From NCBI GenBank assembly GCA_964538615.1, contig CAZIGK010000001.1, positions 115,882-179,881 of the forward strand: DNA of 64,000 nucleotides, in the 5' to 3' direction. Position 1 is the stretch's first letter. Every line of letters starts with the position of its first letter. The DNA comes from CAZIGK01 sp964538615 (lineage in GTDB: Bacteria; Pseudomonadota; Alphaproteobacteria; Rickettsiales; RI-342). The notes under the pieces are model-generated. The model did not search any database. It saw nothing but the letters and a program-made list of their open reading frames with translations, and had not been told where the DNA came from. This document shows, one piece after another, positions 54,744-62,604 of this stretch. A program made the position numbers and the translations under genes.

Positions 54744-56701
54744 TAGATGGGCCCTCCTGAGGTGTTGGAGGGATTGGCGGGCGTGCGCAGACGGGCGTCA
54801 ATTTCTGCCAGTAACTGTTGGATGTCGCTGAGGTTCGTATTACCCGGAGAGGATGCCGCCACGCCTTGCAATGCCGTACGTGCCGCCTGAAGCGCCACGG
54901 GATCGCCGCTATTGATTGCGCGTTGCGCCATATCCATGGCTTCTCCTGCTTCCATATTACTGATAAGGCCACGAATACCTTCTCCCATACCAAACGGCAG
55001 GTTGGCAGACATGAGAGCCGCGTCCAGACCATAGCGGTAGGCGGCGAGGGATCCGCGTTCCGGATCCTGTACCATACCCGGAAGCCACGAACTTTGTGAC
55101 ATGGCGGCACTGAGAAAACTGCTGTCCCCCCGACCAGCAAACGCATAATAATCTGAACCAAACAATGCGCGGTTGAAGCTGCTTTCAAAGCTCATAACGA
55201 AGGGCACGCTGACGCGTGCGGAAATGGCAGAGAGTTTTTTGGTAATTTGCTCCAACACCTGTAACAGGCTGAAATTGGCGAATACCACCAGCATGAAAAT
55301 GGTGAAGCTCATCATGATCTCACGCATTTTATCAATAATTTCATTTTCCCTCTCCGGTGTGCCCGGCTGGGTAGTGGTTTGCCCTGTGGCTTCCAGAAAC
55401 TCGTTATAATCCGCCACATCTGCCAGTGCGGTCAGGTCTGTGGACATGATACCCCCGAAAGGATCCATGCCACGCCGGGAGGAACAGGCACCATCACCTT
55501 CCGCAGGCATGAGGCGCAGCATATAATCTTTCCAGCCTTCCGCAATAAAGCCACCCAGATTGGCGGTATCACATTCTTCTGCGGTAGCGCCTTTGACGTT
55601 TTGTGCTTCGACGATTCGCCCGGCGCTGCCAACGGCTCGATCATCCACGGTTTGTTTCACGATAGAAAAGAACTCGTTGAACTGTACCGGACTATCCACC
55701 GTGTGCCCCAGCAACGCTTTGGCGATAGAGGTCTCATTACGGAAGAGTACTTGTTCGTAGAGTCCCAGCATAATGCAAAGATAGGCGGTGACCAGCATGG
55801 GCTGGAGAATATGGCCGATGCATAAGCCTAGCCATTTATCAAAATACTGGCGGGTCGCCTGAAACAGAAGTGCCGGAATGAACAAGGGGGCAAAACAAAG
55901 CATGAAGGAAATGGAAATCAGGCTGGAGACATACAGATAGGTGGCGCGCAGAATGGAGAACACCATGCCGGACAAGGCGGCAATGCCCAGTACGGTTATC
56001 TGAATACCGATATAGCCGCTAAGGACATTGGAAATTAAAAAACCGACCAAGGCGCTTGCACCTGCCCCAATGGCGGAAAAGGCCATAAAATTGACCAGCA
56101 AGCAATCCAGATCGCGCCAGATGCGGTATTCATCATCGTAGAGTTCAATTTGACACCCCTGCACAAACAGAGAGTCTGGTAGAGCAGAACTAACCATGAC
56201 AACCAGCTCATCCACCACATTATACATCGTAACGACAATGGATTCCGAAAGCTCTGTTTGATAGGCCATCTCCCGTGCGAATAGAGCCACCAGACCGACT
56301 TTGACAGCCGTCAGTGCTGCATCTGAACGTGGGTCATATGTTTGTCCGGTGGTAATGCGCCACCCCAGCAAAATAATAGCCAGCAAGCAACAGGCCGCAA
56401 TAAAGGACTGGAACAGGTCGTACATCTTCACCAGCATGACCTCTATCAAGGCTTCATCCAGACATTCGTGAACGGAGACGACTAGTTTCTGGGAGATTGA
56501 GCCTTCTGCCACACTGGCCCAGATGCCCATAATATCCCCACCCTGTGCCCATGCGGTCACGGGAAACAGCAGGCCTAGCCCTATCCCCAGTAACCAGAAC
56601 AGCGAAACAGAGGCTACAGACATGCGGGCATGCGCATGTTTTGTCCGTACCATTCCCTGCGGTTGGAGTCTGGGGGATTTCACCGGCGGCAACTCCTGCA
56701 T
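54743..56701 (-). CDS. virB6: VirB6/TrbL-family type IV secretion protein, first copy
   Basis: The longest copy, 652 residues. Signal peptide ending WAQ (about residues 28-53), then LLAIILLGWRITTGQ in helix 2, further helices to about residue 330, a long soluble stretch with a cluster of cysteines, another helix near 480, and a polar tail of about 150 residues. Rickettsiales VirB6 proteins are similarly elongated. It follows virB4 by 27 bases and is the first of three tandem copies. Confidence 0.88.
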   Translation of the reverse strand: MQELPPVKSPRLQPQGMVRTKHAHARMSVASVSLFWLLGIGLGLLFPVTAWAQGGDIMGIWASVAEGSISQKLVVSVHECLDEALIEVMLVKMYDLFQSFIAACCLLAIILLGWRITTGQTYDPRSDAALTAVKVGLVALFAREMAYQTELSESIVVTMYNVVDELVVMVSSALPDSLFVQGCQIELYDDEYRIWRDLDCLLVNFMAFSAIGAGASALVGFLISNVLSGYIGIQITVLGIAALSGMVFSILRATYLYVSSLISISFMLCFAPLFIPALLFQATRQYFDKWLGLCIGHILQPMLVTAYLCIMLGLYEQVLFRNETSIAKALLGHTVDSPVQFNEFFSIVKQTVDDRAVGSAGRIVEAQNVKGATAEECDTANLGGFIAEGWKDYMLRLMPAEGDGACSSRRGMDPFGGIMSTDLTALADVADYNEFLEATGQTTTQPGTPERENEIIDKMREIMMSFTIFMLVVFANFSLLQVLEQITKKLSAISARVSVPFVMSFESSFNRALFGSDYYAFAGRGDSSFLSAAMSQSSWLPGMVQDPERGSLAAYRYGLDAALMSANLPFGMGEGIRGLISNMEAGEAMDMAQRAINSGDPVALQAARTALQGVAASSPGNTNLSDIQQLLAEIDARLRTPANPSNTSGGPI

Positions 56702-56728
56702 GTTATGGGTGAAAGGTCAATACGGGAA

Positions 56729-59137
56729 TCAGGCATCTATAGCCTCCCGCATTTTGGCGACGCGATCGAGAAAAATGGGCATCCAGATTTCTGGGGCATC
56801 CCCCACTTCCTGCATGACCTGATCGAGAATGGCGACGGTTTCAGCTCGGCCCGATAGAATAGTAATCACATCTTCCATACCAGAAAGATCAATACGGGCA
56901 ACCACGACATCGGAGCCTTGCTTGAGAAGAAAGAAGCGAGAGCCGGGGTCGGTGGTCTTGAGCAGATTAAATTCACGTTCGCTGAGCATAAAAGCTTTAC
57001 GATAATCTTCCGTTGCTTTGGGGTTGGGCAGGAATATCTGGGTGGCGGTCTGTTGCACCAGGGTATCGCTGATGGCAGATTTGCTGGCATCTTCCACGCT
57101 TTGGGTCGCAAACACCACCATGGCATTCAGCTTACGCAGGGTTTTTAGCCAGTCTTTGATTTTTGGGGCAAAAATATCATTATCAATCAACGCCCATGCT
57201 TCATCCAGAACGATCATCGTTGGCGTTCCATCCAGCGACAGGCTGATACGGTGAAACAGATAGAGCAGTACCGGCCCCAGCGTGACTTTATCCGACAGAA
57301 CCTCTCCCATTTCAAAGGCGAAGATGCTGTTTTTATCCAATTCCAGTGAATCCACAGGGTTATCAAAAACGCCGGCATATTGTCCGGTGCTATGCCACAT
57401 TTTCAGTCGGCCAGCCAATGTTCCCGGCCCTTCCAGCCCAAAGAACGGTGCGACATTATGCAGCGTGCGGTGTGCGCGCTCCAGTTTATAGCAACCACGA
57501 ATGGCCTCTGTGACCAGTTCCATATCGCTGGCGGTAAAGGCTTCTCCGTGACAGGTGACCATGGCTTTGAACCAATCGGTCAGGAAGGCACGATTCTCGC
57601 CCGTATTGGGCAATTGCAGTGGATTGAACCCGCAGGGGTTACCCGGTTCAATGACCGTATAGACACCACCCATGGCACGGATGAAAATCTCAGCGCCCCG
57701 GTCTTTATCGAAAAAGAACATGCGGCATTTGAATTTTTGCGCTTGCGCGCAGAGAAAGTTCATAAGTACGGTTTTACCGGCACCCGTTGGTCCGATAATG
57801 GTGGTATGCCCGACATCTCGCAGGTGAAAATTGAAAAAATAGGGAGTACCCGAACTGGTATCAAACACGGTGACAGCATTGCCCCAATGATTACCACGAA
57901 TACGTCCGACCGGATAATTATGCAGGGAAGCAAGTGCCGATAAATTGAGGGTATTGATGGTGGAGGGTCTGGCCAGAAAGTCAAAGTTTGCGGGTAATTG
58001 CGACCAGTAAGCGGCTTCCAGTACATAGGTCTCCCGCAGAGCGTTGATACCGAGGTTGGTCAGTTCCGCAATGGCCATGGAGGTGACATCCTCCAGTGCT
58101 TTCAGATTGTCCTCCAGACAAAGAATACTTAGCTGGTGATGGCCATAGGCCACATGTCCGCTCATGGCCATATCCAATGCATCACTAATTTCTGCCACCT
58201 GACTGACGGCCACGTCTTCCGCCTGCATCATGCGGCGCTGGTGGGTTTGCATTTTCTCAATCGCGGTTTGGCGGTTAATGAAGCTAAAGGACTGGCTGAT
58301 AATGAATTCAAAGGGTAGCTGCAAAAAACTATCCAGCATACCGGCAGCGGTTGCCGGAGCATATTCCTTGATACTCACCATGGCGGCAAAGCGGCGGCTG
58401 GTGGGGCCGCGGACTTCAATGGCGCGTCCACCAAAATACAGACGGTGGGTGGGCAGGTAATGTGCCGCATCAATAAGAGGCACCAGCATTGGCTGGGTTT
58501 CCCCCGCGTTGACAATACGTGCCAGAAACTCCAGCGGCTCAGAAAAGGCTCCCTGCTCTGTTTCCACCACGGTGAGAAGTTTAGGGTTGTAGTCACGCAG
58601 TGAAGCCAGAACCCGATAGGTAGCCTCGTTTAGCTCTTTATGCGCTTCTTTGAGAGCAGCGGTACGAGAGGCAGAATCTGCCGCTTCGACCAATTGCATT
58701 AGCATATGTTCCAGCTTGGCAGCGCCTTCCGTATCCGCCTTGCGGACAATGCTGATATATAGCTCGTTGACGTAATTGTCTTTATTATGATGTTTGCGTT
58801 TCCAGCAATTATTCACGTAATTGGCAAAACCCGGCGGAAACTCTCCCTTTGGGTAGGCGCTCTGGCGGCGACGGACAATATGGAACCATAGAGCAAACTT
58901 TCCACTGGCCATGCTTTTCCAGAGGGTGTTGCGGACAATTTTTTTCATGTCCACATCTTCGTCATCTGCCGTTTCAAAGGCAAAACCATCCACTTTGACG
59001 ATTTGCACCATCTCTTTCTTTTTTGTCCAGAGGGTGTTGCGGTCAAAATGACACTGGTAGGGAATAAAATCTGCCGCGGAGACTTCTTTTTCCGCAAATT
59101 CGGCTTTGGAGGTGTGGCGGCGTTTGAGTTGCAACAT
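56729..59137 (-). CDS. virB4: Type IV secretion ATPase VirB4
   Basis: Energy-providing ATPase of the secretion channel. 802 residues from the ATG at 59137, which has a very strong ribosome site (GAGGAGG, five bases); the frame opens further but overlaps virB3. Walker A GPTGAGKT at 449-456, Walker B MIVLDEAWAL near 630. The N-terminal CagE_TrbE_VirB region is complete. Order virB3-virB4-virB6 is the standard vir order. Confidence 0.95.
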   Translation of the reverse strand: MLQLKRRHTSKAEFAEKEVSAADFIPYQCHFDRNTLWTKKKEMVQIVKVDGFAFETADDEDVDMKKIVRNTLWKSMASGKFALWFHIVRRRQSAYPKGEFPPGFANYVNNCWKRKHHNKDNYVNELYISIVRKADTEGAAKLEHMLMQLVEAADSASRTAALKEAHKELNEATYRVLASLRDYNPKLLTVVETEQGAFSEPLEFLARIVNAGETQPMLVPLIDAAHYLPTHRLYFGGRAIEVRGPTSRRFAAMVSIKEYAPATAAGMLDSFLQLPFEFIISQSFSFINRQTAIEKMQTHQRRMMQAEDVAVSQVAEISDALDMAMSGHVAYGHHQLSILCLEDNLKALEDVTSMAIAELTNLGINALRETYVLEAAYWSQLPANFDFLARPSTINTLNLSALASLHNYPVGRIRGNHWGNAVTVFDTSSGTPYFFNFHLRDVGHTTIIGPTGAGKTVLMNFLCAQAQKFKCRMFFFDKDRGAEIFIRAMGGVYTVIEPGNPCGFNPLQLPNTGENRAFLTDWFKAMVTCHGEAFTASDMELVTEAIRGCYKLERAHRTLHNVAPFFGLEGPGTLAGRLKMWHSTGQYAGVFDNPVDSLELDKNSIFAFEMGEVLSDKVTLGPVLLYLFHRISLSLDGTPTMIVLDEAWALIDNDIFAPKIKDWLKTLRKLNAMVVFATQSVEDASKSAISDTLVQQTATQIFLPNPKATEDYRKAFMLSEREFNLLKTTDPGSRFFLLKQGSDVVVARIDLSGMEDVITILSGRAETVAILDQVMQEVGDAPEIWMPIFLDRVAKMREAIDA

Positions 59138-59150
59138 AAAAACCCCCTCC

Positions 59151-59450
59151 TCAATACACGTCATAAGAATTGGTATGACCATGGTAATTACGGTTACGGC
59201 AACGGAACGTTTTGCCGAACTTTACCATGGTAATTTCAATAGCGCGTGGCTCCCGCAGGCAGATCATATACCCGATGCCATGCACTACAGGAAAGACAAC
59301 CAGTAGAATGAAAAAATTGCTTGAATTAATAAAAAACAGCATGTTAATACAAAAATTAATCACAAAATACATGTAGCTCACACCCATGAGCATGGCTGGG
59401 CGCGTTAACCCCTGAAACAGCGGATCAGCTTTTAGCTTTCCTCCCGCCAT
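59151..59450 (-). CDS. virB3: Type IV secretion inner-membrane protein VirB3
   Basis: A 99-residue protein, DPLFQGLTRPAMLMGV at residues 9-24 being the VirB3 signature, then two hydrophobic helices and a basic tail. First gene of the vir unit; AAGGAG with seven-base spacing precedes it. Its stop lies 13 bases before the virB4 start. Confidence 0.93.
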   Translation of the reverse strand: MAGGKLKADPLFQGLTRPAMLMGVSYMYFVINFCINMLFFINSSNFFILLVVFPVVHGIGYMICLREPRAIEITMVKFGKTFRCRNRNYHGHTNSYDVY

Positions 59451-59632
59451 GGGTGGACTCCTTACATGTTGTGACGTTTTACCCCTCTAAAAGGGGAGAA
59501 ACGGTATGGCCATTCTGCAGTATATCAAAGCAGCATTGCATTTTTCTTACAATAAAAGAGTAAAAAAACCCCTTGTGCATTTATGCCGATCATTTCTTCC
59601 GCTTCAGGCAGAGGCGGAAACCGCAAAATCTA

Positions 59633-59661
59633 TTGACCGTGCGCCGTGCAATTACTATAGC
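59633..59661 (+). promoter_or_regulatory. Candidate sigma-70 promoter of tRNA-Cys
   Basis: TTGACC (59633-59638), 17 bases, TATAGC (59656-59661), placing initiation about 15 bases before the tRNA. Spacing is ideal and both boxes are near consensus. Confidence 0.6.
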
Positions 59662-59682
59662 TACTTGCATGTTGCGCCGAAT

Positions 59683-59756
59683 GGCCGGTTAGCAAAGTGG
59701 TAATGCAGGGGACTGCAACTCCCCCACCGCCAGTTCGATTCTGGCACCGGCCTCCA
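59683..59756 (+). tRNA. tRNA-Cys (anticodon GCA)
   Basis: Acceptor stem GGCCGGT pairs with ACCGGCC (59746-59752), discriminator T as in tRNA-Cys, and encoded CCA at 59754-59756. Anticodon arm GGGGA-CTGCAAC-TCCCC gives anticodon GCA; T arm GCCAG-TTCGATT-CTGGC. It lies between the divergent virB3 and the ankyrin gene. A short open frame crossing it is not a gene. Confidence 0.95.
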
Positions 59757-59959
59757 GAATCCCATGCTCATCGCTTATTTCCATCCCCCACCTCCAGTGC
59801 TACCGCCACCGTCATTTTTTACCCGTTCCCGCCTCCTTCACCATGGGCGTGGCAGAGGATGGCGCATGAGCCATGCGAAAGAATCGCTTTTAACTTGCAT
59901 GAAACTATGCAATATATAGTATCTCTGTAACCTTGTACTCACTATATGAAGCAATATAC

Positions 59960-62476
59960 ATGACTTCATGGCGCATTATCCATTACACGTTGCTATCCGC
60001 CACGGCTTGTTCTCTGGTGGTGGCGACCTCGCTTCCCGCTGCTGCCGTGAACTTTACCCTCCCCGCATCGGATCGGGATCAGGGGAAATTCGGAGATACG
60101 CTGGTAGATGCTGCCGATGCAGGTAATTTACCTGCCGTAAAGTCTTTGATTAAGTCCGGCAAATATGTCGATACCCGTGGTCAGTTTGAGACGACGGCTC
60201 TGGCGCGCGCCAGCTTTAGGGGGCATACGGAGATTGCGGATTATTTATTGAGTGTGGGCGCGAACCCCAACGTTGAAGATATGGGCGGCGCAACGCCTCT
60301 GCATCTGGCGGCACGGGAAGGGCACAAAGAAATTGTTGCCCTGCTGGTTGCGAAAGGGGCAGAAATGAATGCGGCAGACAAAGAGGGCTGGACCCCTCTG
60401 ATGCGTGCCAGCATCAACCAAAAACTGCCTGCCGTGCAAGCACTGCTGGATGCGGGAGCCAGTGTGGATGCAACGAACAAGCGCGGTGAAACGGCGTTGA
60501 TGCAGGCAGTCAAGAAAGATGATGTGGCAACGGCGCAGCTTTTATTGCAATATGGCGCAGACCGAGGCGTGCGTGGTCAGGATGGCAAAACCGCCGCAGA
60601 TATTGCCTTTGATAAAGACCATGCGGATATGCATGACGTGCTGGCGAATACTGAGCAGTCACTATCCCCACAGGCACCTGAAGCTACCGCAATGGTGACA
60701 GATGGTCAGTCTGAACTGGCGCAGTTGCCAGTGGCTTCTTCTCCTGCTGCTCCGGTGCTGCATGAAGAAGTGGCGTACTTATTGCAACTGGGTACGTTTG
60801 ATAATCGTGCATCTGCCGAACGAGCCATGAAGCGGTTTGAGCATGAATATAGCGATTTGTTTGATGGATTAACCCCGATTGTGGCAGAAGTAACGCTAAA
60901 CGGTGGCCAGACTGTACTGTACCGTGCGCAACTGGGGTACATTACGGATAAAGACGCGGCAAGAAAGCATTGCGATGCGTTTTTGGATAAGCGCGTGGAT
61001 TGCTATGTTGTGGAATCTGCTGTGGCATCTGTGCCGCCGGTCCCCGGTGAAACCACAACGGTACAGGAACAGCGGGATGTGCCGTGGGAAGTGACCAGCA
61101 CGACTACTGCACCTGTCCCCGTGGCTGACAATGCCGATACAAAGCCCCCGGTAAAGAACAAAAAACGGTCAATTCTCAGCCTTCTGCCCTGGGCAGATGA
61201 TGAAGAGGAGAGCGCAACTGAAGCTTCTGCCGTGGAGGTGAAGGCACCCACCCCCGCCATGCCCGTGGTATCTTACGGGGATGAAGGAGCGGATCAGGTG
61301 AAGCCGCTGAAGGTGGTGACGTCTTCTGCTGATATAGAACAGCCGGTTGCTGAAGCGCCGACCCCTCTGATAGAACAGGCGGCTGCGCAGGAAGTGTCGG
61401 TGGAACCTGAAGACACAATGAGTATGGCCGCACCAGTAGAGAGGGTATCCGAGCCACGGGTGGTCAATATTAAAGAGCAAGCCGCCAGTTCTGCATTGCC
61501 CCCCTTACAATCTTCTGAGCAAACCGATGCGATGTTTGAAGGATCTGGCGCCCCGCAGCCACTCGTGGTGCATATGCCGGAAGCGGCCTCTCATGCGGTG
61601 CATTCGCGTCCTGTTTCAGGGTCTGAAGTCGCTGATTTGCGTGCACAAGTACCCGCTGCCACCCCTACCGTTTCCAATGCGCATCAACTGGTTCCACTGC
61701 AGCAGACGGAAGCAGAAATGATGGCGGGTAGTATTGATAATGCCACTGATGTTGCGGTGGCGGAAGCTATTCGCGTACCGTTATCATCTCCCCAAAGTCC
61801 GGCACGCGCCCCTATTGCGGAACGTATTACCACTCCCAGTCGTACCACAAACCTGAAAACGCAATGGGCTGAGATAGACAGCTTCACCTCCGAAGCAGAG
61901 GCAAAAGCATTTTGGAATGACCTTTCCCGCGAGCAACCGGAAGTGACCAGCGGCTTGCGCATGCGCATGGCCAAACCTCTGAAAAGTCGGGGGCCTGTTG
62001 CTGTTAAGATGCGTGTGGGACCTGTGCGTACGCAAGAACATTTTGATGAATTATGCGATGCTGCGCATGACGCGCATAAGCTATGCCATGTGATTGAAGA
62101 TATGGGGGCATCTATTGCGGCGCGTGCACCACGCCAACGGCTGAGTGAACACGAACGTCAGGAAGAACGGCCTGTTAACCGCAAGTACCCGCATGTACAG
62201 GATGGCTATGGCAGCAAAGCGTACTGGGCACATTTGGGCAGCTTCCCCAAGAAGGAGGAGGCTCAGGAAATCTGGGATATGCTGGTGGATCTATACCCCA
62301 GTGTGCTGAATGAAGACCAGTATGCCATTGTACGCCCACCGGTTTCCAGTGCGGCTCAGGCAAATTACCGCTTACGGATAGGACCTTTTGAAACACCGTA
62401 TATTACAGCAGCGATTTGTGAGACGCTGAAACAGCGCAACCCCAAGCTGCCATGCTTGCCTGTGCACTCGGAATAG
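59960..62476 (+). CDS. Exported ankyrin-repeat protein with three SPOR-like domains
   Basis: An 838-residue protein. Signal peptide ending PAAA near residue 29, then five to six ankyrin repeats (about 45-230; for example GGATPLHLAAREGHKEI), a long P/A/V/E-rich linker, and three SPOR-like units at about 268-352, 634-713 and 752-838. Each unit starts with a YLLQLGTF-type strand and ends with a Cys pair (C338/C348, C699/C709, C820/C832). SPOR binds denuded septal peptidoglycan, so the protein should sit in the periplasm. ATG 59960 chosen over an upstream TTG. Ankyrin plus three SPOR units is an unusual architecture. Confidence 0.85.
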   Translation: MTSWRIIHYTLLSATACSLVVATSLPAAAVNFTLPASDRDQGKFGDTLVDAADAGNLPAVKSLIKSGKYVDTRGQFETTALARASFRGHTEIADYLLSVGANPNVEDMGGATPLHLAAREGHKEIVALLVAKGAEMNAADKEGWTPLMRASINQKLPAVQALLDAGASVDATNKRGETALMQAVKKDDVATAQLLLQYGADRGVRGQDGKTAADIAFDKDHADMHDVLANTEQSLSPQAPEATAMVTDGQSELAQLPVASSPAAPVLHEEVAYLLQLGTFDNRASAERAMKRFEHEYSDLFDGLTPIVAEVTLNGGQTVLYRAQLGYITDKDAARKHCDAFLDKRVDCYVVESAVASVPPVPGETTTVQEQRDVPWEVTSTTTAPVPVADNADTKPPVKNKKRSILSLLPWADDEEESATEASAVEVKAPTPAMPVVSYGDEGADQVKPLKVVTSSADIEQPVAEAPTPLIEQAAAQEVSVEPEDTMSMAAPVERVSEPRVVNIKEQAASSALPPLQSSEQTDAMFEGSGAPQPLVVHMPEAASHAVHSRPVSGSEVADLRAQVPAATPTVSNAHQLVPLQQTEAEMMAGSIDNATDVAVAEAIRVPLSSPQSPARAPIAERITTPSRTTNLKTQWAEIDSFTSEAEAKAFWNDLSREQPEVTSGLRMRMAKPLKSRGPVAVKMRVGPVRTQEHFDELCDAAHDAHKLCHVIEDMGASIAARAPRQRLSEHERQEERPVNRKYPHVQDGYGSKAYWAHLGSFPKKEEAQEIWDMLVDLYPSVLNEDQYAIVRPPVSSAAQANYRLRIGPFETPYITAAICETLKQRNPKLPCLPVHSE

Positions 62477-62526
62477 CGACGTCCTCTCCACTGCTCCATG
62501 ATGGGGTCAAGTGTAAGGAAATTAAT

Positions 62527-62540
62527 AAAATTATAATTTT
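62527..62540. repeat. Perfect 14-base A/T palindrome with TATAAT core
   Basis: AAAATTATAATTTT lies between the ankyrin-SPOR gene and the adhesin gene and contains TATAAT, so it may hold the adhesin -10 box. No convincing -35 seen. Confidence 0.3.
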
Positions 62541-62604
62541 ACAGCTGTAATCTGAAGGGTAACGTGGTATTTGGGAAGCGTTCTGAATACCTGCGACGTT
62601 TCGG

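Noticed and set aside
59506..59703. A 65-codon open frame between virB3 and the ankyrin gene
   Set aside because: It runs into the tRNA-Cys gene and its promoter; no ribosome site.
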